Source of the DNA: Drosophila persimilis
Lineage: Eukaryota; Arthropoda; Insecta; Diptera; Drosophilidae
Assembly (NCBI RefSeq): GCF_003286085.1
Contig: NW_020825329.1
Span: 744,001 to 808,000 of the forward strand
DNA: 64,000 nt
Direction: 5' to 3'
The notes beneath the pieces were generated by a model. That model saw nothing but the letters and a program-made list of their open reading frames with translations. It was not told the origin of the DNA and searched no databases. Position numbers and translations under genes: made by a program. Of the stretch, positions 53,580 through 64,000 are shown in pieces; positions within the stretch are counted from its first letter, which is position 1; every line of letters begins with the position of its first letter.

Positions 53580-55248
53580 GCGTCTTCATTCATGACGGGT
53601 GTCCATTCTCTCTGCGGTCCATAGCCAGAACGGACTGCTCCTCTGCGCTGTAAGAAAGTTCGTTAATCCAGCAGCTGCATATTGACAGCTTGGCGAGTAC
53701 TGCATATTTGCTTATTATTCTCTGCGACAGTCGTTGCAACGGTTGAGAGATCGAAGGCGGGCACCGAGTAGAGCATGTCGGGCGTAAGGAAGTCTGACGG
53801 CTCCTGGGCAAGAACAGCAATGGACAGAGTGGAGGCTTTTGCGACGAACCTGGAAGAAAGATTCAAACCTTTCCGGACAAAATCTACTAGTCACTGAGCC
53901 TCTCAGTGGAATGAGATCCACCAGATGGAGCTCCCTGTGGCGCCAATCACTTTTCAAGAAATCTCTGAAGACAAAGAAATTCAAGTTCAAGAAAACCCCT
54001 GGCGACGATAGAATTGAAAATGTTGTGGCAAAGGCGCTACCAAACAGCGATTCTATATCTGTTGCTAATCTTTAATGCGTCGCTAAGATTAGCATATTTC
54101 CCAAGGCCTGGAGTTTTGCCCATATAATTATCTTGCCAAAGCTAGCAAAACCACCAGAAAAACTCAAAAACTATAGGCTGCATCCTACGAAGGCTACTGG
54201 AGTCGCCGCTGGTCAAAATAGCCATGCCGAACTACCAATTTGGGTTCAGACTTCAGCACGGACCCCCGAACAACTGCACAATTTAGTGGAACACTTACCA
54301 GTCGGTTTCCAAAACAAACAGTACACTGTGGCTGCTTATCTGGATATTTCGCAGGCTTTCGACCGGGTGTGGCTCAAGGGACTACTCGTCAAGATCGAAA
54401 TGATGCTCAACCTTCCCTGCAGTCCAGGATGGGGCAGCTTCTTTGACCAAGACCATCAAGGTACCCCAAGGCAGCGTGCTTGGGCCGACACCTTACTGCT
54501 TATTCACACACGACATGACAAATCCTCCAAGGTCCGAAGGTAAACAGGACAGACCCTCAAGGTGGCAACATTTGCTGACGACACAGCAGTACTCTGGAGG
54601 TCTAGCTGTGTCTATGATGCCACAGACAATCTACAGCAATACCTCAAGTTATTTGAAAGCTGGGCCTGCCGATGGAACATCTCCATAAACCCTGAAAAGT
54701 GTGCAGTGGTGACGCACACTATAAGAATGGGCTCTAGCCCTCGTGTCTTCCTGCTTGCGAAACTAGTGGAGCAGCGTAGGATTCACACATACCTCGGAGT
54801 TACACTGGATGCACGTTCAACTTTCGACAGTCAGATCCGTAGCGTGAGGAGCAAGTTGGTGTGTAAGACCCAGAAAATGTTCTGGCTACTTAAACAAAGC
54901 AACAAGCTCAATTTAAAAAACAAAGTTATAATATACAAAGCCATACTAGCCAGCGTTCAGGTGCATGGGATTGCCGCCAAAACTAACCATGCGACGATCA
55001 TGACGTTCCAGAGTACATTTCTTCGTAGGATCTCCAGAGCTGAGTGGTATATCCGTAACCGGGACATTGCCAAGGACCTTAACATACCACTCGTTGGTGA
55101 TGTTATCAACAATCAAGCGAAGAGCCATATTTGTAAGCCCAGAAGCCACTCTAATGTACTGGAAAGGCGTCTTGCGGGAACCAGATACCGGCGTATGCCG
55201 CCCAGAATACACTCAGTCGACCTGCCCACAATGACACAAATTTTTTGA
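53580..55248 (+). mobile_element. Jockey-clade non-LTR retrotransposon relic
   Basis: The reverse transcriptase is spread over several frames: QFGFRLQHG region (54235-54260), YTVAAYLDISQAFDRVWLKG (54322-54381), KVPQGSVLGP (54450-54485), then one long frame 54562-55248 with TFADDTAVLW, WNISINPEKCAVVTH, HTYLGVTLDARSTF and a C-terminal region reading LNIPLVGDVI. The order and motifs are those of jockey-clade RTs. The 5' half is missing or too worn to read, no tail is clear, and a DINE-1 copy abuts the 3' end. It is inactive. Confidence 0.75.
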
Positions 55249-55740
55249 TATCTCCGATACTCAAAATGGTATAGTGATATATTAGATTTGTGGTGAAAGT
55301 GAATGTGTGTAACGTCTAGAAGAATGCATTTCCGATCATAAAGTATATATATTCTTGTTCAGCACCAATAGCCGAGTCGATTGAGTCCTATGTGTCTGTT
55401 TGTCCCTATGAGCGCCTAGTTTTTAGAGACTATAAGAGCTAGAGAAACGACATTTTCTTTGATATCTCGCTATTAAAAATGTATTTCCAAACTTCGCACG
55501 ACCCCCACAAATAACGAAAATCAGTAGAAAATCAAAAACACAGAATTATAGACAACAACTATATCCTCTAGACTGCAGAATCTGAATCAGATCGTATCAT
55601 TATTATAGCCAGAATGAAGAAAAAATTGCATTCCTTCTCGCTCTGTATCTCTCTAATACACACGTTTCCTGGCTTTGCCTGTCGCTCCATACGAGCGACT
55701 AGATCTCAGAAACTATTAAAGCTAGAGCAACCAAGTTTGG
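55249..55740 (+). mobile_element. DINE-1 relic, diverged and 3' truncated
   Basis: It begins gatactcaaaatggtatag and contains gtgtgtaacgtctagaag, the gtctgtttgtccctatgagc microsatellite region and tagatctcagaaactattaa. It stops before the 3' terminal section. Confidence 0.7.
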
Positions 55741-56403
55741 ATTTGGCAACATCTTCCGCCAACATTTTTATTGTTGTGCTCTAACAGTAACAGCAAGCAA
55801 CATAATTTGTATCACTAATAATATTTTAAAATAAAAAACCAAATTCCAAATCTAATTAATAAAAAAAATGAACACATTTTAAGGAAATTTGTGTAAAAAA
55901 AAACAAAATCAAATGAAATGGGAATAGAATTTTTGCATGGAAAATAATTATAAAAAGTGGTTAATGTTGAAGTGTGATTAACTAAAGTATCCAGAATAAT
56001 ATTTAACTCAATATCATTCCCCAAAAAAAAAAAACACCAATATATAAATATAAAATCCTTAACGAAGCACCATGTTATAAGCGATATGTGTTTGTTAAAT
56101 TTGGTAACGTAACGCCAGTAACGTACGCGTTTAAAAACTTGGAAATTTAACACTGAATGTTTTATATATATGCAAACAAATATTCTACAGATAGTTTTTT
56201 AATTTTGTACGTGGACCATACCTAACCATATTTTGTCTTACTTTACATAACTTACTTTTTATAATTACAAAATATAATTGTTTTTTTTAATTAGACTTTT
56301 TCGTTATTTTTTAAACATTTTGTCGTACGAATGAAACTTAACGTCAGAATGGAAATGGCCATATATACTATATGGGATAGATAAGGAAGAGATTACACAG
56401 GGA
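55741..56403. other. AT-rich intergenic DNA
   Basis: No gene or element recognised. The 112-codon minus frame at 55815-56153 is very rich in Phe and Ile from AT-rich sequence and has no domain. Confidence 0.5.
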
Positions 56404-57007
56404 TCCCATCTTACTCTAGTAGACTTCTATTAGTAAGCCTCCCATCCTTAGTTAACCGTAGGAAAATGCTTGGTGTGATTTTTATGCACAACTTGATCAA
56501 GGGTGACATAGACAGCCCTGATCTGTGGGCCGCATAAACTTCACGATTCCTATTAGACTAACTAGAAAGTTTATATCGTTGTTCCTTTCCACTTTCATTC
56601 CACCTTCATGCAGAATTATTCCTTATATGAACCGTTTAGGGTCTTATGCTCGGATTATAATTCCCTCTACCATATTATATCCACCACTAAATCTTTACCT
56701 CTTATTAAGTTACTAATCCTTACACACCTTTCTAGTAATTTGTAATTGTAGTGGTATTTGTATTTTGAATGCATGCTTAGTTTCCTAGTAAGTGTAGTGC
56801 TAATTTTCCTCGAATATTAGTCATACAACTATCTTTCCTGCATGTACGCGTTTGATTCGCACCGCGCGTCATGCGACAGCTCCCCTCGGTCGGTTGGGCG
56901 GGACTCCTCCCGCGTTTTGCCTGGGATCCGCGCGTAACAGCCTTCTGCAGGTGTCACACCACTTGACGGTGCAGTATAAGATGCAGTCATTGCACGTCAA
57001 CGTCCAA
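56404..57007 (+). repeat. Unclassified 0.6-kb interspersed repeat, copy 2
   Basis: Full-length match to 11975-12587 with small indels. It ends attgcacgtcaacgtcc and is joined within a few bases to the 3' end of a DINE-1 copy (57013). Confidence 0.7.
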
Positions 57008-57012
57008 ATAAA

Positions 57013-58013
57013 AAACGAGGGGGAACGTTGTGAGTTGCTGCGGAGATCGATGGGCACTGCGTAGCCACTGCAAATTGATTTGTTACTTTTGGCTGTAATA
57101 TTCGGATTCGGTAAGATTCGGGAATCTGGTAGATATGGCCATTCTCTATGATTGTGCGTTTTAATTTTCTCCTTTCTTCAAAATTGTGGTTGCCACATAT
57201 TTTCGTCTTTTGTGTGGGCGGAAGGTGGTGGGGCGAAATTTTGAAACGCACTTGTAGCAGTGAGCTCTCTACAGTGAGCAAAAAGAAATACATTTACAAA
57301 AATACACTTAAAATACACAATTACAACTAGTTTTGTAACAGTGAGAGCTCTGCAGTCAGTTCTAATAGTCTCTGAGATCTGTAGATGCCACAGATTTTCG
57401 TCCTTTGCGGGGGCGGAAGTGGGGTGGGGAGAAGTTTTGAAATAAACTTGTGCAGGTTCGATTTCATAGAAATGTGGATAAACAAATTTGGTTGCTCTAG
57501 CTCTTATAGTCTCTGAGATCTAGGCGCTAATGTTTTGCGCTAAGCAAAGCCGGCTATGATACGTGTGTGTTAGAGAGAGAATGAAATTGTTTTCTTCATT
57601 CTGGCTATAATATTGATACGATCCAATTCAGATTCTGCAGTCTAGATGATATAGTCATTCTCTACGATTCTGCGTTTTTGGTTTTCTCGTATCTTTGAAA
57701 TTGTGGATGCCACACATTTTCGCATTTTGTGGGGCGGAAATGGGCGGGGCAGAGTTTTGAAATATACTTTTAACAGTGACATATCACAGAAGTCCGGATA
57801 TAAAATGTCGTTGCTCTAGCTATTATAGTCTTTGAGCACTGGGCGCTGATAGGGACGGACAGACAGACAGGGCTCAATCGACTCGGCTATTGATGCTGAT
57901 AAAGAATATATATACTTAATGGGGTCGGAAAACATTCCTTCTGGACGTTACACACATCAATTTTCAGCACAAATCTAATATACCACAATACTAATTTTGA
58001 GTATCAGGTATAA
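57013..58013 (-). mobile_element. DINE-1 element, reverse orientation
   Basis: It opens aacgagggggaacgttgtga, contains tttcgtcctttgcgggggcg and gtcggaaaacattccttctg, and closes aattttgagtatcaggtata. It is near full length with a small insertion around 57270-57350. Confidence 0.85.
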
Positions 58014-58582
58014 AAATATAATCCGACATGACAACAATAGTCAGTCAACTAAATCTCCTTTCGTTACAATAATTGTTGTGATTTTTTAATGATTGTCAAT
58101 TTTGTAAATTGTTTAAGTGCTCAAATTTTAAATGCTCAAGGGATTACAACTTTATATCTCTATTAATGGCAGAATTTACGAGCATTTGAAGTATCTCAGC
58201 AGAAGGCATTGGGTCAGACTGAATATTATTTCGAAGTTTTCGTTGGCAGCTCACATTGTCGGAGTCCAGCTGGTTTCAGGAGAAAACTGAAATCTGTGTT
58301 CGAACTATCTTTGGTAAGAGATCAACATAAAGGAGTACTACAAGAGACGGAGTACTACAAAAGACGACCCAAAAATAGTTTACCGCTTAGCTCTGTGCGA
58401 CTTTATTGAACGAGTCTGTGAAAAACATATTGTTTTTTATGAACATACTCAAACTAAGATTACTTTAGCCTTCACGCAAATAGGTTAAGATTAGGATCAC
58501 TAAACATTAAACTGCTCAAAAAGCTATTTTTAGAACTCTTTTTAAAGAGTTATATAGCCGAATTCGATAAACTTAAGCTGTC

Positions 58583-58634
<52 letters not shown>

Positions 58635-59241
58635 ATATTATAAATATGAGAGCTAGTATATGCGTATGTTAAATTCATGAGCAACTCTACTCAACTATTA
58701 GTAAATACATATGTATGTATATATGTATATGTACAAGGTCCATATGTATGTACTTTTTTCAGAAATCAGCATAAGTGTTCAAAATATTACATCAAAATAT
58801 GTATGAAAAAAATATATATGTATGTCAAGACATTATTAAGAATGTATTTTCATAAGTATTTACGCATGGATATGTATGTAAAAATATTTGTCGACGTGTT
58901 TCTACGCTAACACAAAAGCGGGCAAAGCACAAAGCTGCTCTTTGTTAGTCTCTAACAACTTTCATACCAATCGCCACGGTACGTTTATTTCCAACATCAG
59001 TACAAACCCTACTAGCCAAAGCTTAAACTCTCGAAACCTCCGCATACCCGACATTACTATAAGTAGGGTTGTGAGAGGTCCGCTGGTCTCAATTTGTTTT
59101 TAACTTTCGCTGCAAACGGACAAATGTTTTGTTGATTTCCAGTGTTACTACTCTTAATCCAATTGTTGTTATGGTCGATTTCATTTGCGGCTGCTAATAT
59201 CAAAACGCGATTTCAGTTTTAGAAACTTCTAGTTTGCCAGA
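58014..59241. other. Region upstream of the SVWC gene
   Basis: It contains a TA microsatellite (58585-58632) and acatatgtatg-type repeats. A 66-codon frame at 58209-58409 has no known domain. An acceptor-like cgatttcag at 59208-59216 or an initiator-like tcagttt at 59213 may mark the start of the SVWC mRNA's translated exon. No TATA box is evident. Confidence 0.45.
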
Positions 59242-61183
59242 ATGAATGCCCATCTTACACTTATTTTGGCTCTTGCCATAACAACTATTATGGTCCCTTT
59301 TATTGCTGGGGCTGACCAAAAATTGGCATCAGATGAGACAAATAGTGATGGTGAAATACGAATTTACAAACGCCTTATTCCGGCTGATGTGCTGAGAGGT
59401 AAGTCAGTCCATTAACCATAGTGAAAGAGGGGTTTAATCAACTTTGGAACGCGCTTCCAGAAAATGGAAGCATCAAATAAATTTAAATGTTAGTTTTTGC
59501 TATTATTACCTGATCAGTGTTGATTCATACCCTTGCCAAACAGCTTTTCAACGCACGAAATGAGAAAGCTTTAACTGCGTGTGTATGTATATGTATATAT
59601 ACATATGTGTGTATTTATATTAAAAAGCCAGCTTGCATTGATCTGTGCTGCAAGGTCGTTTGTATGTGAGCCAAAATTTAATATTGCAACTATATTACGT
59701 ATACCACTGTTGCAACAAACACTTGTTGTGTGTATATAACTAATCGATTTGGCAAAGGATGGTCATCAAGTGCAGTGAAATAATGTAACTTAAATGTAAA
59801 ATGTATTTTTAGGTGGCTCTTTAGTAACACTTTTTTTCAGTCAGGACATTTAAAAAATAAAAGATCATAACTTTATTGATAACAAGAAAGCTCTCGGAAG
59901 AATCGACAAAAAAGTGTAACACGGAAAAATATAGAATATATCTTAATATAGATCTGATCTAATAAAATATTTATAAGCTGACTAATATGAACCTACTAAC
60001 TGCAAAAAACAGTTTGCTTACGAGGCCTGCTATTTGTGTTTCGGGAATTGGCAATAAGTGAAATCTGACAACGCCATAATAAACTTTGTCATTTTTTTTA
60101 GCATATATGTACGTACAACGTTTTTATGTAAAATTGGTTTTTGTTTTGTTTATAATCAGTTAAAAAATCAATTTGGCAAAACAATGGAAATTTCTCCAAT
60201 GGTTTGTCGTTGGGTTAATTTTCACACATTTCGACGTGGATTATCCAAAGAATAATGAATAATGTTGATGAAATTAGTTCTTTGTATGTCGAGAAAGCAC
60301 CATCAAAAACGACAGTTTATCGCAGAATTTAATCGAGGTCGTATTTCAGTCGATGACAAGTTCCGTGAAGGTCGTCTAAAATCAGTTGTTGTGTCACGAA
60401 ACATCGATGGTGTGCGTGAACTGATAGTGCAAGATCGACGTGTGATATATCGTGAGATAGAGGCATCCTTGAATTTTAACTCCACTTCAATACAGTCCAT
60501 TTTGCATGCACACTTAGTTGTACATTCATATATGATAATAAAATCGCAGTTTGATTTTATTTGATTAGGTTTAACACTTTTTATGCCAAGCTTAATTAAC
60601 GTCCACTAACTAACTGATCGGTCGAAGGTCTTCTAATTATATAATTATATCAGATCACAAGTTTTTACCACAGTTTTCTGTAACGTGCCTAAGGAAGTCA
60701 CTTAAGTATAAATTCAAGGAAGGACATCGATAAATGTATTATGGGATGAGCATTGCTTGCCAGTATAAAAATAACAAATGAAAAATCAAGTATACATTTA
60801 GATTAATTACTTTCAGACTTTCCGGGAATGTGCTTTGCTTCTACACGTTGCGCTACGGTTGAACCTGGGAAATCATGGGACTTGACTCCATTCTGCGGTC
60901 GTTCAACTTGTGTACAAAATGAAGACAATAAGACAAAGTAATATTTTGACTCATTTATTTTATACAGCTGCATTTATATATATTACGTATTCACAGACTT
61001 CTTGAACTTGTTGAGGATTGCGGGCCGCTGCCACTGGCAAATGACAAGTGTAAATTGGACACATCAAAGACTAACAAAACCGCGTCTTTCCCTTATTGCT
61101 GTCCTATCTTTACATGTGAGCCGGGCATTACGCTGGAATACCCTGATATTGAAAAGGAGGATGGCAAGAAGAGTGATATATGA
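59242..61183 (+). CDS. Secreted single-domain von Willebrand factor type C protein (Vago-like)
   Basis: Three exons, 59242-59398, 60817-60937 and 60997-61183, splice with matching phases (1, then 2) to a 154-residue protein. It begins MNAHLTLILALAITTIMVPF, a clear signal peptide with likely cleavage near IAGA-DQ. The mature part has nine cysteines in the SVWC pattern: GMCFASTRCATVEPGKSWD, FCGRSTCVQN, VEDCGPLPL, DKCKLD, PYCCPIFTCEPG. Arthropod SVWC proteins such as Vago are small secreted factors induced by viral infection or nutritional stress, but many family members are uncharacterised. In D. melanogaster a gene of this type (CG31997, from memory) is on chromosome 4, which would fit RpS3A and pan as neighbours, so orthology is likely but not proved. 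Intron 1 (1418 nt) contains a mariner relic; intron 2 is 59 nt. No damage is seen. Confidence 0.85.
60040..60600 (+). mobile_element. Mariner (irritans-type) transposase relic in SVWC intron 1
   Basis: The plus strand reads IAEFNRGRISVDDKFREGR and DRRVIYREIEASLNFNSTSI, the N-terminal helix-turn-helix portion of mariner-family transposases. The catalytic DDD core is absent and the frame leaves the family after LHAHLVV. It was probably an internally deleted copy. Confidence 0.7.
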
Positions 61184-61959
61184 ATTTGGGCTTCCACTAT
61201 TAACTGAGATATACCTGATATTCCGACTATTTAAATATATGTGTTTTGTTTGGGTCAGATAAATCGAAACAATTTAAAGAGAATGCGATTGTCAAATCGA
61301 TTTTATAAGGAAAGTTCTATAAGAAATAAAGTTAAAGGGCAAATAATAGTTGTCCTATTGCAAGTGTTTAAAATTAATTGTGTGACGAGTATGAATTTGT
61401 ACAGGGTTTAAGTTAAATTAACTATGAAGTCCACATAAATCCATTAAATAAAAACTAAACAGAAAATTGCCCCAAATTCGGTTATTTAAGGTCACAAGTA
61501 GTAGACGATAAATTTCATTATAGCGGAGATTGAAAGACCAATAGCTACAGTTTTGACAAAGCCAGATCATGCAAAAATATTAACTTTATTAAAATGTGGA
61601 GAAGCTAATGTGACATTTTAGCAACCGGCCTCCTACGCACTTTCCGGACAAAGTTAGCAAGACATCTTCCTCAGGTGCACCTAGCGTACCATCTTTCACT
61701 TAAATTGGTTATATTCCAATGATTACTCATATTCAGAGATCATCTCATTAGCTGAGGCAACGAGCAATGACAAAGAAGCAATCGGAAAAACAGCAGCTGA
61801 GGACGATCAATCCAGGAAATTTATTGGATGGCCTACATGTATAGCGCATATCCTTGAATCTTCATAAGCCCTCGCTACAACATTATTAACGGTAATTAGT
61901 ATCTCAGCACAAGTATGTGGACTAGCTGCAGTGAGGAATCCCTAAATATTTTACTCTAT
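61184..61959. other. Intergenic DNA after the SVWC gene
   Basis: Moderately AT-rich. The SVWC polyadenylation region is expected at 61200-61400 (an aataaag occurs at 61324). No gene or known element recognised. Confidence 0.5.
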
Positions 61960-62340
61960 TCCCAGTTCCCCAGTCTTTTGACAGACAATAAAGAACTTAG
62001 GAAAGCCAAACGCCTCCCGGCGTAAGTTTTGTAGCGAAATCAAGAATAGCTCAGAAGCTTCGCGCTTGCGCAGAGTTTTCTTGAAGACAACACCCCCTGG
62101 GTTACCTGAAGAATGCCGACCAGTATTGGACAATCTCCAGCAATGATTCACTACATCTTCACAACCAAACTACTTCGGGGTTCCTTCTGTTGCCTAAGAA
62201 GTCAGGAGAACATTTTAAACCATACAATCACTGCCCAACTGATTCACGCTGGACAAAAAACCATTAATTGGCTTAAAAGAATTTACGAGGGAGTCCTCTG
62301 CTTACTCAGATGCTCACTTTTTCACTGTTCATTCACAGAT
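61960..62340 (+). mobile_element. LOA-clade retrotransposon fragment
   Basis: 61985-62125 matches 36200-36345 of the LOA element (tagcgaaatcaagaatagct, cttgcgcagagttttcttga). 62235-62305 matches 36480-36550 (QLIHAGQKTINWLKRIYEGV). The two pieces are joined with intervening sequence lost, so it is a deleted and old copy. Confidence 0.7.
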
Positions 62341-62485
62341 TCCTAAGCACCATCGATTTTTATACCAATAAAATACGTTACATTTAAATTTTTTCAATCA
62401 TTTATAAACAAAAAAGATTTGTAATACTTGCACTTGGTTTCTTGGCGTCCAACTTCATCAATAATACTCTCTCTCTCTCTCTCCC

Positions 62486-62760
62486 AATGGCATCCCACAA
62501 GGTTCCGCTCTTTCCGTCGTATTGTTTATAATTGCTTTCGACAAAATTCTTAAAATAATTCTAGGCATAAAAACATTATTTTAACAATTTATGCAGACGA
62601 CCCAATCATCTACACTAAGATATAAAAAGCAAACGCTGTACATAATTGTTTTAAAAAATACTTAAAGATATTCAGGAGTGGGGAAAATTGTCGGTTGCCA
62701 CACTCCCCACAAACAAATTTAAAATACTGTTCGGACCAGCCGCCGAAGAATTAATTATGA
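62486..62760 (+). mobile_element. Non-LTR reverse-transcriptase fragment (I- or jockey-like)
   Basis: The plus strand reads NGIPQGSALSVVLFIIAFDK, then after a frame slip YADDPIIYTKI and KDIQEWGKLSVATLPTNKFK, i.e. the GxPQGS, YADD and following blocks of an RT. Only about 270 bp remain, ending next to the BEL-type LTR. Confidence 0.6.
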
Positions 62761-62781
62761 AGTAGATTTAATCATTGCTAT

Positions 62782-63101
62782 TGTTATTGTCATTGTACAA
62801 AAAGACTGAGCCGCCTAGGTTTTGCAAACGATGACTTTCTGCAGAGCTGCTGCACTCTCCCGCTAAAAGAGCTCTCTGCCGGCAATCACTTTGATCTGCC
62901 GCCGTCGTTTATTTAGTTCTATGCTAACCCCCCTCCTATAACCCCTGCATATCGACCTCTCATAAAATTATCTGGCCATAAGTAGCAAGCAATCGGCTTC
63001 CGCTAAGCCATCAAAAGTAAATACATATTATAAAGTTTAAACAAAATTCTCTTTTTATTTTGGAAACGAAATAGGTGCCAAAAAGCTTGGCATCTCAAAC
63101 A
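62782..63101 (+). mobile_element. Probable 5' LTR of a BEL/Pao element
   Basis: The segment starts tgttattgtc and ends ctcaaaca (TG...CA). It is directly followed by ttggtgaccccccgacgtga, the type of primer-binding stretch found after the 5' LTR of BEL/Pao retrotransposons. The left boundary is inferred from the TG alone and is uncertain by tens of bases. Confidence 0.5.
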
Positions 63102-63438
63102 TTGGTGACCCCCCGACGTGATATAAAACCATTGCTTAATCGCGTTCCATTAAAACACTTATTAATTATACAATATTTTGTTGTTGGGTAGTTTAACTAC
63201 CAACAAATACATTTGGGTGCACGTTGAAAAACAGTTTAAAGTGCAAATTCAGTGAGAGTGCGGCTGGAATATTTATATACAATTCCGGTACTTTAAGCGT
63301 CGAATCTCTCATTCTCTGCGCAGCTGCAGCCGCGGATCTTGACTTTTCGTGTCGTGCATTCTCACTCTCGCGCCTATACATCGTCGCTTAAGCGGTATTT
63401 CATTTTCCGTTGTTGTGTCGAATTGCACAACGGTTAAC

Positions 63439-63871
63439 ATGGACAACGATCCGAATACAGGCGCGGGCGGCAATATTGTGGTGACTGATTCCAGACTGAG
63501 TCTGTATAAGCGTAAATGTCAGTCATTATATGATCGATTTCACAGGCTTGGCGAATCCTTCGCGGGGAATAAAATCGATAAGTTGACCGCCGCGGAAGTC
63601 GAGGTGCGCCTTGATATGTTGGCAGAAATTCGGAATTCAATAAGGCCCATAATGAATTGGAGGCTCTCGATCAAAACGAGATTGGGAGTGAGCTGCGCGA
63701 AATCTTCGATACTCTTTTCATATCGTTGAAAGCTGAGTTGCTGGCTGCTGTTGAAGTAAGCCAGTCACACGCCGCTGCCCATTCTACGACTCTGCCAAGC
63801 CATTCCGGACATAGTACCATCATCATGGCTCACAAGCAGCGACTTCCTGAGCTGAAGGTGCCTAAGTTTTA
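63439..63871 (+). pseudogene. BEL/Pao-type gag start, frameshifted and interrupted
   Basis: The frame from ATG 63439 reads LSLYKRKCQSLYDRFHRLGE and later, after a one-base slip near 63650, EIGSELREIFDTLFISLKAE and QRLPELKVPKF, a block typical of BEL/Pao Gag just before its capsid-like part. At 63872 the reading frame is replaced by the 0.6-kb repeat in reverse orientation. The remaining gag and pol would lie outside the window or be lost. Confidence 0.65.
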
Positions 63872-64000
63872 TTGGACGTTGACATGCAATGACTGCATCT
63901 AACAAGAGGCGATGCAATTACTGCACCGTCAAGTGGCCCGTGTGACACCAGCAGAAGGCTGTTACGCGCGGATCCCAGGCAAAACGCAGCCCTCCTCCCG
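63872..64000 (-). repeat. Unclassified 0.6-kb interspersed repeat, copy 3 (cut by window edge)
   Basis: Reverse complement of the right end of copies 1 and 2 (ttggacgttgacatgcaatg start; gcggatcccaggcaaaacgc near the edge). It interrupts the BEL-type gag, which fixes one terminus of the repeat at about ttggacgttgac. Confidence 0.75.

Noticed and set aside
54133-54543. 136-codon ORF as a separate gene
   Set aside because: It contains jockey RT blocks mixed with out-of-frame sequence and is part of the relic at 53580-55248.
1-64000. CRISPR arrays, bacterial operons or viral systems
   Set aside because: The window is a eukaryotic fly genome with spliced genes. The only regular arrays are the 860-bp cassettes and microsatellites, which have no spacer-repeat structure.

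Overview
This window is fly genomic DNA, very probably from a Drosophila species and from the dot chromosome (Muller element F). The direct evidence is the exons of pangolin (pan, the fly TCF), a complete RpS3A gene and a secreted single-domain von Willebrand factor type C gene, within DNA dominated by degraded transposons. pan and RpS3A lie on the dot chromosome in D. melanogaster. The many INE-1/DINE-1 Helentron relics, the scattered acatatgtatg-type microsatellites and a LOA-clade (Bilbo/Baggins-like) element also point to Drosophila. An obscura-group species would fit, but that is a guess.

Layout. 1-22604 carries the 5' half of pan on the minus strand: four coding exons (22389-22553, 22240-22285, 16123-16220, 7168-7279), which splice in frame. 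The HMG-box exons lie beyond the left edge. The introns hold DINE-1 and Tc1-like relics. 22605-28260 is the upstream side of pan, AT-rich with several transposon relics. 28261-33506 holds a DINE-1 copy followed by a small captured gene block: a broken Rad51D-like gene (+) convergent with a CCCH zinc-finger gene fragment (-), bracketed by copies of an unclassified repeat. 33520-38279 is a LOA-clade non-LTR retrotransposon with a 13-bp target-site duplication and a tail of three CCTAA-like units. 38545-39687 is a fold-back DINE-1 chimera. 39690-41208 contains LOA relics and a solo LTR. 41221-44267 is a 5'-truncated R1-clade element with a 15-bp target-site duplication.

45140-47250 is RpS3A, two coding exons, with a Tc1-like element in its intron. 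Directly downstream, 47368-52576 looks like an undescribed small-nucleolar-RNA host gene. It has a series of short exon-like modules bounded by good splice sites. Most of its coding potential is poor, and several introns contain box C/D snoRNA-like sequences whose D box lies 77-84 nt from the 3' splice site. A cassette of about 860 bp (three exons, three snoRNA-like sequences) is repeated five times in tandem. This is the most interesting part of the window.

53580-58015 holds a jockey-clade relic, an unclassified repeat and DINE-1 copies. 59242-61183 is the secreted SVWC gene (three exons, intron 1 with a mariner relic). From about 61960 to the right edge are nested retrotransposon pieces: a LOA fragment, an RT fragment, then the 5' LTR and broken gag of a BEL/Pao element interrupted by the unclassified repeat.

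Four protein-coding loci have recognisable functions. pan is the transcriptional effector of Wingless signalling. RpS3A is a 40S ribosomal protein. The SVWC protein is a secreted cysteine-rich peptide of a family tied to antiviral and stress signalling. The Rad51D-like copy has lost its reading frame. The genes are not an operon-like unit; the one plausible functional link is RpS3A next to a snoRNA host gene, since both would serve ribosome production.
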